64,000 nucleotides of DNA from Haloarcula argentinensis DSM 12282. Lineage in GTDB: Archaea > Halobacteriota > Halobacteria > Halobacteriales > Haloarculaceae. Under the pieces are notes generated by a model. That model searched no databases. It saw only the letters and a list, made by a program, of their open reading frames with translations, and was not told where the DNA came from. A program made the position numbers and the translations under genes. Where the stretch lies: the NCBI GenBank assembly GCA_000336895.1, contig AOLX01000022.1, forward strand, positions 62,001 through 126,000, in the 5' to 3' direction. Numbering within the stretch: position 1 is the stretch's first letter; every line of letters starts with the position of its first letter. Positions 1 to 9,136 of this stretch are shown here, piece after piece.

Positions 1-157
1 AGGGAGTCATACAACGGCTCATATGGCCGTTCTTCGCTACCCGATTCGCTCAATGCAGAGAAGCGAAGGAACACCTCGGTCGAAGACCTATCGGTTACTA
101 AGTAGGAACGGCGTTCGAAATACAGAGGATGCGTTTATCAAACGGGATGGAGCGTGT

Positions 158-838
158 TCAATGGTGCCAATAAAAAATGAATCGCACGTCCCGGTAGTCA
201 TCCAGGTATAGGAGACGAAGCAGGTCGAACCAGTCTTCGGGGAGGAGTTCATGACGGCTCCTAGCCTGCAGTGACACCCACCGGTCCTCAAACTCGACCA
301 AGTCACCGCGAAGCAGTGTCTCGATGTCATCCCGATCTACAAACTTATGTCGCCACCCCTCTTCCGCTTCTGATTCCCACTCCGAGTACTTCGTGCCGGT
401 GGAGTCAATGAGGTCAAACAGGCGAAGCACCATGTGAAGTGCCATATTCGGGCCGTGCTCAGCTAAACTAGCCCGATTCGCGTCGCTAATGCCACTTTCC
501 CAGTCGAACTCCAGCAGTTCTTCTAGATACATATGCCGGGGTGGGGTGTGATCTCTCAGCCGTTCACGGAATGCTTGGAACTGGTCGTAGAGGTCTTTGT
601 TCGAGAGGCGATCAATGGCGTTCGATCCTCGTCCCATCATTGCCAGTTTTGTATTCGGTGCAAGGTCGTCCGGGAGGCCATGAGTGTGGACGACGGGATC
701 CAGAGCCGATGCCCAGCCGGTCCCAAAAAACACGTATTTGAAATCTCCCTGATTTCCGGTGAAAGGGTCAACACGACAGACGAATTCCCAACCTTCCGCA
801 AATTCCCGCTCGACGAACCCTCGGATATACCCAGGCAC
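158..838 (-). CDS. hypothetical protein, unknown family
   Basis: This 226-residue reading frame has the acidic composition of a haloarchaeal protein but I recognise no family. It has no signal peptide, membrane segment or Cys/His metal motif. Its middle is helical and charged, and the C-terminus is rich in aromatic residues and Leu (ending FIFYWHH). The first visible Met is used as start, but the true start is uncertain. It lies alone at the window edge, in DNA visibly AT-richer than the trm1 region that follows, which suggests an accessory gene. Function is not assigned. Confidence 0.6.
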   Translation of the reverse strand: MPGYIRGFVEREFAEGWEFVCRVDPFTGNQGDFKYVFFGTGWASALDPVVHTHGLPDDLAPNTKLAMMGRGSNAIDRLSNKDLYDQFQAFRERLRDHTPPRHMYLEELLEFDWESGISDANRASLAEHGPNMALHMVLRLFDLIDSTGTKYSEWESEAEEGWRHKFVDRDDIETLLRGDLVEFEDRWVSLQARSRHELLPEDWFDLLRLLYLDDYRDVRFIFYWHH

Positions 839-1137
839 AATTCAATAAGCAAACTCACGAAAGAAAATACTTGAGTTTCTCCTGTTAACGTTTGCCACAA
901 ATGATTCAAGTAAGTCATGTAAGATGCAGGATATGCGTTCTGTATCTTGCACGCCTTCGATAACCTCTAACGGATCTGTTAGGACACATAGCGGTATCTA
1001 CGCACGCTCGATTGTGCGTTCAATTCAGGACATATTGACTGAAATCAATACCTTGTGAAGAGCTGTATGACATCCTGACCGCCAGATCCAACAGGCAGGT
1101 TCGAACGACTTAACGGCGCCCGCACGGACCGGAGAGT
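839..1137. other. AT-rich intergenic region before trm1
   Basis: No convincing gene is seen here. Two weak inverted repeats are present: CTAAC/GTTAG (967-982) and ACGCA/TGCGT (1000-1019). The stretch presumably holds the promoters of the divergently oriented flanking genes. A CTTAAC-like box about 30 bases before trm1 may be its TATA element. Confidence 0.4.
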
Positions 1138-2241
1138 ATGCGCGTCAGTGAGGGCCAGGTGACGGTCACGGTGCCGGAACAGCCGGAAGCGGGGAAGGGA
1201 GCGGACGTATTCTTCAACCCCGTTCAGGAGCTGAACCGCGACATCACCGTGGCAGCGCTGCGGGCCTACCGAGAGCGAACCCCCCGCGTGTCGACGTATC
1301 TGGACGCCACTGCCGCTAGCGGCATTCGCGGCGTCCGTGCGGCGGCCAACGACTGGGAGACGACGCTGTGTGATATCGACGACGACGCGACGGCGCTGTG
1401 TGAACAGAACCTCGAACGCAACGACCTCGCCGCCTCTGTCCGGCGGTCGGACGCGAACGTGCTCATGCACTCGGAAGCGTTCGACGTAGTGGACGTGGAC
1501 CCCTTCGGGACGCCAATCCCCTTCGCCGACGCGGCGGTTCAGGGGACCAAACACCTCCTCTGTGTGACGGCCACTGACACCGCGCCGCTGTGTGGGGCGC
1601 ACTTCGAGAGCGGCGTCCGCTCGTACGGCGCGGTGCCGCGAAACACGGAGTTCCACGCCGAGATGGGAATGCGCGTCCTCCTGTCGGCCATGGTCCGGAC
1701 GGCGGCCCGCTACGACATCGCCGCCCGGCCGATTCTCAGCCACGCGACCAAGCACTACGCCCGGACCTATCTGGCGTTCGACCACGGCGCGAAGGTCGCT
1801 AACGACTGCATCGACGAACTCGGCTACGTCCACCACTGCCAGCACTGCCTCTGGCGCGACCACGACTACGGTCTCATCGCCGACCCACCGGACGACTGTC
1901 CGGTCTGCGACGAGCATCTTCAGACGGCCGGTCCCATCTGGCTCGGTCGGACCTGTGACCCCGAGTTCGTCAGCGCCGTTTCCGAGCAGGTGACCGAAGA
2001 GATGGGCACCGCCGACGAGGCGACGGAGCTGTTGGCAACGCTCGGGGCCGAAATCGATACACCGACCCACTACGACCAGCACCGCCTCTGCAAGCGCTGG
2101 GGGCGCGGCGCAGAGGCCATGGACGAGTTCATCGAGAAGCTCCGCGACGCTGGCTACGCGGCCTCCCGAACGCACTACGGCGGCACGACGTTCAAGACGG
2201 ACGCCGACGTGGTGGAGATCCGCGAAGCGACAGCGGAGTAA
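1138..2241 (+). CDS. trm1: tRNA (guanine(26)-N(2))-dimethyltransferase Trm1
   Basis: Trm1 uses S-adenosylmethionine to methylate G26 of tRNAs. The 367-residue length fits archaeal Trm1. The N-terminus has the family signature around [11 protein letters not shown]. The methyltransferase fold shows [13 protein letters not shown] (the SAM-binding loop) and the catalytic DVDPFG motif. The C-terminal part carries paired cysteines (CQHC and CPVC) typical of the Trm1 zinc-binding region. The ATG start follows a purine-rich stretch and gives the expected N-terminus. The gene stands alone, convergent with the membrane protein gene downstream. Confidence 0.96.
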   Translation: MRVSEGQVTVTVPEQPEAGKGADVFFNPVQELNRDITVAALRAYRERTPRVSTYLDATAASGIRGVRAAANDWETTLCDIDDDATALCEQNLERNDLAASVRRSDANVLMHSEAFDVVDVDPFGTPIPFADAAVQGTKHLLCVTATDTAPLCGAHFESGVRSYGAVPRNTEFHAEMGMRVLLSAMVRTAARYDIAARPILSHATKHYARTYLAFDHGAKVANDCIDELGYVHHCQHCLWRDHDYGLIADPPDDCPVCDEHLQTAGPIWLGRTCDPEFVSAVSEQVTEEMGTADEATELLATLGAEIDTPTHYDQHRLCKRWGRGAEAMDEFIEKLRDAGYAASRTHYGGTTFKTDADVVEIREATAE

Positions 2242-2302
2242 CCGACTACGGGAGTCCAGACAGGACCGAGGATTGCGAACGGAGTGTGAATCGAACTGAT
2301 TC

Positions 2303-2719
2303 TTACCGCCCGTTCGCCCGGCCGACGCTCTCTCGAACCGCGGTGACGAGGTCGTAGCCCAGCAGGTACACCGGGCGCAGGAAGTAGTTCGCCATCCCCG
2401 CGAGACCGAGCAGCCCGCCGATGGCCTGCATCTCGCCGGGCGTGGCCGACAGGCGGACGAGCAGCGGCAGCGCCGTGATGAGCGGCGCGAGCCACAGCGA
2501 CTGGACAATGCCGTCCATATCGACACCAGCGACGGGACCGAATCGGTCCTCGTCCGGACGGGCAACGAATAGAACAGCCGCCAGTACCAGCAGGCCAACG
2601 ACAATCGGCAGGGACGCGCCGACCCCGGCGACACCGAAGCCGATAGCTAGTGCGGCCGCGACGAGCAACAGGACGGTCACCTGCATCGTCCCGTGCCGGA
2701 TAGCCGCTTCCATATCCAT
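2303..2719 (-). CDS. small integral membrane protein, unknown function
   Basis: This is a 138-residue protein with about four hydrophobic helices (roughly residues 13-30, 34-52, 72-90 and 97-115). The start MDMEAAIRHG is chosen because hydrophobic, low-complexity-free sequence begins there. The open frame runs further upstream to 3667, but that part is Thr/Pro/Ser/Arg-rich shadow sequence opposite the MATE gene. A TATA-like run lies around 2740. It is divergent from the MATE gene and convergent with trm1. I do not recognise the family. Confidence 0.75.
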   Translation of the reverse strand: MDMEAAIRHGTMQVTVLLLVAAALAIGFGVAGVGASLPIVVGLLVLAAVLFVARPDEDRFGPVAGVDMDGIVQSLWLAPLITALPLLVRLSATPGEMQAIGGLLGLAGMANYFLRPVYLLGYDLVTAVRESVGRANGR

Positions 2720-2813
2720 ATCCGGTCGTTGCAGCGGCGCTGTATAAACCCTATGAGGGCGGCTCCCCTTTCTTAACACCTTTCGGGTTTGACCGCAAAG
2801 CAGTGGCGAACAC

Positions 2814-4250
2814 GTGCCCTCCACGTACAATCCGGTCCGTGGCGTCCTGCTGCTCGTCGGCAGTCTGCTCGCGCGGTTCGGCCTCGTCGAGCGCGAGCGG
2901 GTCCGCCGGGCGACGGACCTGTCCTGGCCCCGCATCGTCACCGGACTCGCGCGGATGTCGAAGTCGACCGTCGACGTGGCGATGGTGGGGCTGGCGCTCG
3001 GACCGACCGCCATCGCCGGCGTCGGCTTCGCCGCGCCGTTCTGGGAACTGGTGTTCGCGCTGGGCGGCGGCGTCGCCGGCGGGACTATCGGCATGGTGTC
3101 CCAGCGGTACGGGGCCGACGCCGACGAAGAGTTGGCGGTCACCGTCACGACTAGCGCCACTGTCGTACTCGGGCTGACACTTCCGCTGACTGCGGCGTAC
3201 TGGGTCGTCCCCGGACTGCTCGTCAACCTCGTCGGAACGGGATCCGAGGCCGTCGGATACGGGGTCCAGTACCTGCGCGTCGCCGCCCTCGGCGTCCCCT
3301 TCGCCGCACTGAACCTCATCGCCAGTCGGACGCTCGTGGGAGCCGACGACGCCTGGACACCGATGCTGTTGCGGGCCGGCGGCGCGGTCGTCAACATCGC
3401 ATTGAACGCCGTCTTCATCTTCGGATTCGGCCTCGGCGTCGTCGGTGCGGCCCTAGGCACGGTCATTGCGAACGTGCTGGTCACGGCTGGGTTCGCCGTC
3501 GGACTGGCTCGCGGTGGCCTGCCGATAATCGGTGCGTTTCCGGTCCGGGTTCCGGTGTCGCGACCGTTACTCGACCGGAGACTGGGGCGAGACCTCGCGG
3601 AAACCGGGACACCGCTGGTGGGGGCCAACCTCGCGCGGACCGGGGCACAGTTCCCCCGGCTGTTCATCGTCGGCCTGTTCGGACCCGGCGTCGTCTCGGC
3701 CTATGTCGTGGCGCTTCGCGTCCGGGCGCTGCTCGACACGCCGAACTGGGGGCTGAGCCTCGCGTCGAGCAGCCTCGTCGGACAGGCCCTGGGCGACGAT
3801 GACGAGGCCGAGGCGACCGTCTGGGCGCAGACGGTACTCCGGCTGAGTATCGGCGTGTACATCGTCGTCGCAGCGACGCTGCTCCCGTTCTCGCGGGGCA
3901 TCGCCCGCCTGTTCGTCTCGGACCCCACAGTCCTCCCGCTGGTGACAGTGTTCGTCACCGTCGCCTGTGCCAGTGTCGTGTTCCGAGGTGTCGACGGCGG
4001 CTCGACCGGGCCGCTCCGGGCCAGCGGCGACACGCGCTGGCCGTTTTACTCCCAGCTGGCCGGGATGTACCTGTTCGCCCTCCCACTGGCGTATCTCGGC
4101 TACGTCACGCCGCTCGGCGAACTCGCGCTGTACGCCTCACTCGTCGTCGAGACGGCGGTTCCCGCAGCGGTGACGTACTATCGATTCCGCTCGGGGACGT
4201 GGCGGGTCGTGAGCCGCGCTTACCGGCCTGACGCGGCGCTCGACGACTGA
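2814..4250 (+). CDS. MATE family multidrug/toxin efflux protein
   Basis: This is a 478-residue polytopic protein with about 12 hydrophobic helices in two similar halves, as in MATE (MatE-fold) exporters, which use Na+ or H+ gradients to expel cationic compounds. The N-half signature SKSTVDVAMVGLALGPTAIA and the repeat in the second half (TPLVGANLARTGAQFPRLFI) are characteristic. The start is a GTG at 2814. A second, less similar MATE gene occurs at 9133. The substrate cannot be read from the sequence. Confidence 0.9.
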   Translation: MPSTYNPVRGVLLLVGSLLARFGLVERERVRRATDLSWPRIVTGLARMSKSTVDVAMVGLALGPTAIAGVGFAAPFWELVFALGGGVAGGTIGMVSQRYGADADEELAVTVTTSATVVLGLTLPLTAAYWVVPGLLVNLVGTGSEAVGYGVQYLRVAALGVPFAALNLIASRTLVGADDAWTPMLLRAGGAVVNIALNAVFIFGFGLGVVGAALGTVIANVLVTAGFAVGLARGGLPIIGAFPVRVPVSRPLLDRRLGRDLAETGTPLVGANLARTGAQFPRLFIVGLFGPGVVSAYVVALRVRALLDTPNWGLSLASSSLVGQALGDDDEAEATVWAQTVLRLSIGVYIVVAATLLPFSRGIARLFVSDPTVLPLVTVFVTVACASVVFRGVDGGSTGPLRASGDTRWPFYSQLAGMYLFALPLAYLGYVTPLGELALYASLVVETAVPAAVTYYRFRSGTWRVVSRAYRPDAALDD

Positions 4251-4321
4251 CGCGTGTCCTCAAAAGCGACTGACATCAGTCAGTCGACAGTATATTTGTG
4301 GCCCCACCCTGACATGCTCGC

Positions 4322-5557
4322 GTGGACCGCACACGCGCTGTCTCCGTCGGCCGAGACGTCGTCCGTACGGTACGAGAGGAGGAGGTCTCCTTTCTCGCGG
4401 CCGGCATCGCCTACTACATGTTCGTCTCCCTGCTGCCGCTGTTGTTGCTGACGCTGGTCGTCGGCACGCTTGCGGGCGGAGAGGCATTCGCCGAGCGAGT
4501 CGTCAGCGCCGCCGGTGACGTGCTCACACCGGCGGCGTCGACACTGCTCGAAGACGCGCTGACCAGCGGGGCCGGTCGCGGGGGCGCAACCGTGCTCGGT
4601 GTCGGCGTGACGCTGTGGAGCGCGCTCAAGGTGTTCCGCGGACTGGATACGGCCTTCAGTCGCGTCTATGGGACGGACGGCCCCGACTCAATTGTTGGGG
4701 AAGTCGTCGACGGACTGGCCGCACTGGGCGGCATCGGCATCGCACTGGTCGGGCTCGGTATCATCGGCGCGTTCGGGACGGTGCTGGGCGTGCAGGTCGC
4801 GCTCGGCGGGCTCGCGCTCGTTCCCGTGCTGGCAGTCGCCTTCCTCCCGCTGTACTACCTGTTTCCCGACCAGGAGATCACACTGCGGGAGGCCATCCCC
4901 GGCGCGGTGTTCGCCGGCGTTGGGTGGACACTGCTCGGGACGGGATTCAACGTCTACGCGGCACAAGCCGACTCCTATCAGGTGTACGGCGTCATCGGCG
5001 GGGTCCTGTTGCTCGTGACGTGGTTTTACTTCGCCGGACAGGTGCTCCTCGTGGGGGCAGCGGTCAACGCGGCGCTCGCGGACCGGCAACTACAACAGGT
5101 ATCGCGCCGACGGTCCGGCAAAGCGATGAGTGAGGACGCTGACGAGACCGATACGCCCCCGCCGGCCGGCGCCGATACGCCCGGCCGAGACGCCGACGAG
5201 TTGACAGATGAGGAACTACAGGAACTCCGCGAGGAGTTCGAGTCGTTCCGCGAGGACATCGAGGGCCGGACGCTCCACCGTGACGAGGTGCGGTCGGACC
5301 TCAAGCAGTACGTCCGCCGCCGGATGCGTCGCGGCCACGCCCGACAGTGGGGCCCCTACATCGTCTTGCTGTACGGCACGATCATGACCCTTGGCGCGTT
5401 CTACTATCTGGAGGGGCTCTATGCCGTGCTGGCGATGCTGGTCATCTGGCTGTCAACGCTGGGCCTCTATGCGATCATGATTGCGGTCGGTGTGACGCTT
5501 ACTGCCACCGGCCTCCCCGGACGGCTCGTCGACCGCGTGCGTGACTGGCGACAGTGA
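4322..5557 (+). CDS. YihY/BrkB family membrane protein with C-terminal extension
   Basis: Residues 1-250 form a BrkB/YihY domain: SFLAAGIAYYMFVSLLPLLLL near residue 22 and a later FNVYAAQADSYQVYGVIGGVLLLVTWFY block. The family was once called ribonuclease BN, but that activity belongs elsewhere and the real role is unknown. After the domain comes a charged, acidic linker (about 260-330) and then two or more added membrane helices near the C-terminus, so the protein is longer than simple BrkB proteins. The start is GTG. The stop codon overlaps the GTG start of the PAP2 gene, so the two are probably co-transcribed. Confidence 0.88.
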   Translation: MDRTRAVSVGRDVVRTVREEEVSFLAAGIAYYMFVSLLPLLLLTLVVGTLAGGEAFAERVVSAAGDVLTPAASTLLEDALTSGAGRGGATVLGVGVTLWSALKVFRGLDTAFSRVYGTDGPDSIVGEVVDGLAALGGIGIALVGLGIIGAFGTVLGVQVALGGLALVPVLAVAFLPLYYLFPDQEITLREAIPGAVFAGVGWTLLGTGFNVYAAQADSYQVYGVIGGVLLLVTWFYFAGQVLLVGAAVNAALADRQLQQVSRRRSGKAMSEDADETDTPPPAGADTPGRDADELTDEELQELREEFESFREDIEGRTLHRDEVRSDLKQYVRRRMRRGHARQWGPYIVLLYGTIMTLGAFYYLEGLYAVLAMLVIWLSTLGLYAIMIAVGVTLTATGLPGRLVDRVRDWRQ

Positions 5558-6450
5558 TACGGGGTGTCGGGGTCACCGAGGTGCTGTCAGCGCTGCCCGG
5601 CGCGGTCGTCGTGCTGTTCGCGCTGATCACCCAGCTTGGGGATTTCTGGTTCACGTTTCTGGCCTGTGGCCTGCTGTACTGGCTCGGCCCGTGGACGCCG
5701 AAACTTGGGCAGGAGCTCACTCGCGACCGGACGGCAATGCTGGTCGCGCTACTCGCCGTCGGTGTCGCGCTCGTCGTGTCACTGAAGGGCGTGTTCGCGC
5801 TACCGCGGCCGCCCGGCGCGGGCACAGCCACCCACGCCGAACTGCTTCCGGCGGCGCTGCGGGGCGTCTACGAGTCGATGGCGACCGGAGAGGGATTCGG
5901 CTTCCCCAGCGGCCACGCCACCCTTTCGCTGCTCGTCTGGGGCGGCATCGCCTGGGCGCTCCGAGTCGGCACGCGTCGACAGCGCACCGCCGTCGCCGCG
6001 ACGATCATCACCCTCATCGGGATCTCGCGGCTGGTACTCGGTGTCCACTACCTCGCCGACATCCTCGCGGGCTTTACCATCGCCGGTGCGGCCCTCGTAC
6101 TCGCCCTCGGCGCACTCAAAACGCCCGAACGGGTGTTCGGCCTCGCGGCCGTCATCGCCGTGGTTGGGCTGCTCGTCACCGGTGTCTCCCGTAATTCGGC
6201 CGGTGCACTGGGCGTCGCTGTCGCAGGTGCCGTGGTCTGGTCGCTACTGGGAGAGTCGATACCGGAGCCGACCCGGCACGGTGTCGGCATCACAGCGCTG
6301 CTGGGCGTTGTCTCAGTCGGAACGTTGCTCGGCGTGACGTTCGGGTTAGATCCGACGCCGGGCGTCGTCACGGTGCTTGCGGGGCTTGGGACTGGAGCGC
6401 TGCTAACGCTACCGCTGGCCGGTGAGCGCCTCGCGAAAAAGTGTGAATAG
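5554..6450 (+). CDS. PAP2-family membrane phosphatase
   Basis: This membrane protein of 298 residues carries the three phosphatase motifs: K-x6-RP (KGVFALPRP), PSGHA, and SR-x5-H-x3-D (SRLVLGVHYLADILAG). These build the histidine phosphatase site that removes phosphate from lipids such as undecaprenyl/dolichyl pyrophosphate or phosphatidic acid. About eight helices are predicted, with a hydrophobic C-terminal tail beyond the catalytic domain. The GTG start overlaps the stop of the upstream BrkB gene, so the two genes form an operon. The substrate is not determined. Confidence 0.92.
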   Translation: MIRGVGVTEVLSALPGAVVVLFALITQLGDFWFTFLACGLLYWLGPWTPKLGQELTRDRTAMLVALLAVGVALVVSLKGVFALPRPPGAGTATHAELLPAALRGVYESMATGEGFGFPSGHATLSLLVWGGIAWALRVGTRRQRTAVAATIITLIGISRLVLGVHYLADILAGFTIAGAALVLALGALKTPERVFGLAAVIAVVGLLVTGVSRNSAGALGVAVAGAVVWSLLGESIPEPTRHGVGITALLGVVSVGTLLGVTFGLDPTPGVVTVLAGLGTGALLTLPLAGERLAKKCE

Positions 6451-6458
6451 GGAGCCGT

Positions 6459-7814
6459 TTAGAACTTCTCGAGGTAGCGGTCGAGTTCCCAGTCGGAGAC
6501 GTCGACAAGGTACTCCTTGTGCTCCTGCGTTTTGGCCTCAACGAAGTTCTCGTAGACGTGCTCGCCGAGTGCGTCCTGAATCACTTCGTCGTCTTCAAGC
6601 GCTTCGACGGCCTCGCCGAGGTTCGATGGGAGCGTGGTGATGCCGTACTCCTCGCGTTTCTCTTCGTCGAAGTCGTAGATGTTCTCGCGGACAGGGTCGT
6701 CGCACTCGAGGTCCTGCTCAACGCCGTCGAGACCGGCGTGGATGAGTGCGGCGAAGGCGAGGTACGGGTTACACGACGGGTCAGGGAAGCGAGCCTCGAT
6801 ACGGCTTGCGGCCGGCGTGCGGGCGGCCGGCTTGCGGATGAGCGCCGAGCGGTTACGGTCGGACCAGGCGACGTAGACAGGTGCCTCGTAGCCCGGGACC
6901 AGACGCTTGTAGGAGTTCACGGTCGGGTTCGAGACGGCCGTGATAGCCGGTGCGTGCTTGAGGATGCCGGCGGTGAAGCTCTTTGCCGTCTCGGAGAGGT
7001 TGAACTCGTCGTCCTCGTCGTGGAACGCGTTCTCGCCGTCCTCGGTGAACAGCGAGAGGTGCGTGTGCATCCCGGAGCCATTGATCTTCGGAATGGGTTT
7101 CGGCATGAACGTCGCGTGCAGGTCGTGCTCGGCCGCGATGGCGCGGACGACGGAGCGGAAGGTCGCGACGTTGTCGGCCGTCGAGAGCGCGTCGTCGTAG
7201 GTGAAGTTGATCTCGTGCTGACCCTGTGCGACCTCGTGGTGGGAGGCTTCGATGTCGAAGCCCATGTCTTCGAGGCCGTAGATGATGTCACGGCGCACAT
7301 CGGAGGCGAGGTCCTTCGGCGCGAGGTCGAAGTAGCCACCGGCGTCGTTGGTCTTGGTCGTCGCACGACCCTCTTCGTCTTCCTCGAACAGGAAGAACTC
7401 GGGCTCAGGGGCGGCATTGACCGTATAGCCCATGTCCTCGGCGCGCTCGATAGCACGCTTCAGGACGCCACGCGGGTCGCCGGAGAACGGCTCGCCGGTC
7501 GAGGTGTCGATGACGTCACAGATGAGACGGGCACTGGAACCGCCTTCGACGTTTTCTCTCCACGGAAGCACCGAGAACGTCGATGGGTCCGGGTCCAGAC
7601 GCATGTCGGACTCCTGAATCCGGACGAAGCCGTTGATCGAGGAGCCGTCGAAGTAAATCCCCTCTGTGAACGCTTTCTCTGCCTGATCGGCTGTGATCGA
7701 GACGTTCTTGATGGTACCGAGGATGTCGGTAAACTGGAGCCGGAGGAAGTCGACGTTCTTCTCTTCGATTTCGTCGAGTACCTCCTGTGCCGCCTCTGAA
7801 AGTTCGCTTGTCAT
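6459..7814 (-). CDS. glnA: glutamine synthetase, type I
   Basis: Glutamine synthetase makes glutamine from glutamate, ammonia and ATP. The 451-residue length fits type I enzymes. Visible signatures include [13 protein letters not shown] near the N-terminus, FFDGSS-type [44 protein letters not shown] and the NRSALIRKP phosphate-binding segment. ATG 7814 is chosen over the longer frame because MTSELSEA aligns with the family and a TTTTAGTA box lies about 30 bases upstream. It is divergent from an Lrp-type regulator, a linkage seen in other haloarchaea. Confidence 0.97.
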   Translation of the reverse strand: MTSELSEAAQEVLDEIEEKNVDFLRLQFTDILGTIKNVSITADQAEKAFTEGIYFDGSSINGFVRIQESDMRLDPDPSTFSVLPWRENVEGGSSARLICDVIDTSTGEPFSGDPRGVLKRAIERAEDMGYTVNAAPEPEFFLFEEDEEGRATTKTNDAGGYFDLAPKDLASDVRRDIIYGLEDMGFDIEASHHEVAQGQHEINFTYDDALSTADNVATFRSVVRAIAAEHDLHATFMPKPIPKINGSGMHTHLSLFTEDGENAFHDEDDEFNLSETAKSFTAGILKHAPAITAVSNPTVNSYKRLVPGYEAPVYVAWSDRNRSALIRKPAARTPAASRIEARFPDPSCNPYLAFAALIHAGLDGVEQDLECDDPVRENIYDFDEEKREEYGITTLPSNLGEAVEALEDDEVIQDALGEHVYENFVEAKTQEHKEYLVDVSDWELDRYLEKF

Positions 7815-7919
7815 CTTTGGACACCCGATAGGAACGGTGCTACTACTAAAACCCTGCTGATTTGCGCAAAGGTTTCGACGCTTTCGCTTACATTTGGACA
7901 TTCGTAAAATTCTAATCCC

Positions 7920-7935
7920 TGGGGGGCGTCCCCCA
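7920..7935. promoter_or_regulatory. palindrome at the lrp promoter, candidate autoregulatory operator
   Basis: The perfect inverted repeat TGGGGGGCGTCCCCCA has 6-base arms and a 4-base centre. It sits between a TATA-like TAAAATTCTAA stretch (about 7904-7914) and the lrp ATG at 7941, so it overlaps the expected transcription start. A protein bound here would block lrp initiation. A hairpin in the mRNA is unlikely if the message is leaderless. TTTGGACA also occurs twice in the glnA-lrp gap (about 7816 and 7893). Confidence 0.45.
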
Positions 7936-7940
7936 ATGTA

Positions 7941-8399
7941 ATGACGTACGAAAATCTCGACCGTGAGCTAGTGAATGCACTTCTGGGTGATGGCCGTGCC
8001 AGCCTCCGAAGCCTCGGAGAAGACCTCGACGTGTCGGTAACGACCGTCTCAAACCACCTCTCCGATCTCGAGGACGAGGGAATCATCAACGGGTACACGC
8101 CCAAAGTCGACTACGACAAGCTCGGTTACGACGTGACGGCCATCATCCAGCTCAAGGTGGAAGGGTCGTCGCTCCCGGCAGTCACTGAAGATCTCGAAGA
8201 GCACAAGCAGATGATCTCGGTGTACGAGGTCACCGGCGACTACGACGTCATCGCGGTCGGGAAGTTCACCGACACCGACGGCATGAACGCCCAGATAAAG
8301 GAACTCCTCACCGACCCAGACATCAGAGAATCGAACACCTCCGTCGTGCTCAACGCTGCAAGCGAACACGAGCAGTTCGACCTCGACCTGAAGGAGTAG
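7941..8399 (+). CDS. lrp: Lrp/AsnC family transcriptional regulator
   Basis: This 152-residue regulator has an N-terminal winged helix (residues 5-60, with the recognition helix around [19 protein letters not shown]) and a C-terminal RAM ligand-binding domain (about 68-145, with the [14 protein letters not shown] strand-turn). Such proteins sense amino acids and control nitrogen metabolism. It is divergent from glnA, which makes glnA its most likely target. A palindrome lies at its own promoter (7920-7935). Confidence 0.93.
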   Translation: MTYENLDRELVNALLGDGRASLRSLGEDLDVSVTTVSNHLSDLEDEGIINGYTPKVDYDKLGYDVTAIIQLKVEGSSLPAVTEDLEEHKQMISVYEVTGDYDVIAVGKFTDTDGMNAQIKELLTDPDIRESNTSVVLNAASEHEQFDLDLKE

Positions 8400-8511
8400 C
8401 GATCGTCCTTCTACCGCCGTTCCGAACGCTCTCAGAGCGGCGGCTCCCGCGAGTCTGATCCCCGGGTGGCATGGCACGCGAACCCACCCACGAATGGTAC
8501 CGACGCATACT

Positions 8512-8529
8512 TGACTGACCAGTCAGTTA
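8512..8529. promoter_or_regulatory. TetR-type operator candidate
   Basis: TGACTGACCAGTCAGTTA is an almost perfect inverted repeat: 8-base arms with one mismatch around a CA centre. It ends 10 bases before the ATG of the TetR-family gene. The TGACTGAC half-site closely resembles operators of AcrR/QacR-like TetR proteins. This position would repress both the regulator and the MATE exporter co-transcribed behind it. Confidence 0.7.
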
Positions 8530-8539
8530 GTTACGCGTA

Positions 8540-9136
8540 ATGAACGACGGCGATACGGCTGACGATATTATGGACGCGACCTACCGTGCGCTGTGTACGC
8601 ACGGCTATGCGGATCTGACGATGCAGGACATCGCCGACGAGTCGGACAAGAGCAAAGCTGCCCTCCACTACCACTACGACAGCAAGCACGACCTCCTCTG
8701 TGCGTTCCTCGACTACCTCTATGACGGGTTCGTCGACCGGATCGAAGACCCCGACGGCGAGACCCCACACGAGCGCCTGCTTTCGCTCATCGATTCCGTG
8801 CTGGACAAGCCGGACGACGGGAGCGAGGAGTTCGGGACGGCGATTCTCGAAATCCGTGCCCACGCACCCTACGAACCCGGCTTTCGCGAGCGACTCACCG
8901 AATTCGACGACTACCTCGTCGACGAACTCGAAGTAATCCTCGAAGACGGCATCACTGATGGGACGTTCAAATCGGACCTCGACGCCGAGGAGACCGCCCG
9001 GTTCATCGTCACCGTCCTGACCGGGGCTGCGACCGAGCGTGTCACGACCGGTCGCCCGGTCGAGTGTACCCGACGGATGCTCGCCGAGTACGTCGAGACG
9101 CATCTTCTGGACGGACAGCAGGAGGTCACAGCGTGA
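8540..9136 (+). CDS. TetR/AcrR family transcriptional regulator
   Basis: The 198-residue protein has an N-terminal TetR helix-turn-helix (about 8-55: YADLTMQDIADESDKSKAALHYHYDSKHDLLCAFL, with the conserved YxHxxSK-like end). It is followed by a helical ligand-binding domain (about 60-190). The family represses efflux genes until a toxic ligand binds. Its stop overlaps the GTG start of the MATE gene, and a palindromic operator lies just upstream. The pair therefore reads as a self-regulated efflux operon. The inducer is unknown. Confidence 0.93.
   Translation: MNDGDTADDIMDATYRALCTHGYADLTMQDIADESDKSKAALHYHYDSKHDLLCAFLDYLYDGFVDRIEDPDGETPHERLLSLIDSVLDKPDDGSEEFGTAILEIRAHAPYEPGFRERLTEFDDYLVDELEVILEDGITDGTFKSDLDAEETARFIVTVLTGAATERVTTGRPVECTRRMLAEYVETHLLDGQQEVTA

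Noticed and set aside
1045..2634. 529-codon frame covering trm1 on the other strand
   Set aside because: Arg/Ser/Val-rich shadow overlapping two well-supported genes.
6519..7799. 426-codon open frame opposite glnA
   Set aside because: It is a shadow frame created by the GC-rich codon bias of glnA; its product is low-complexity Val/Arg/Glu without family features.
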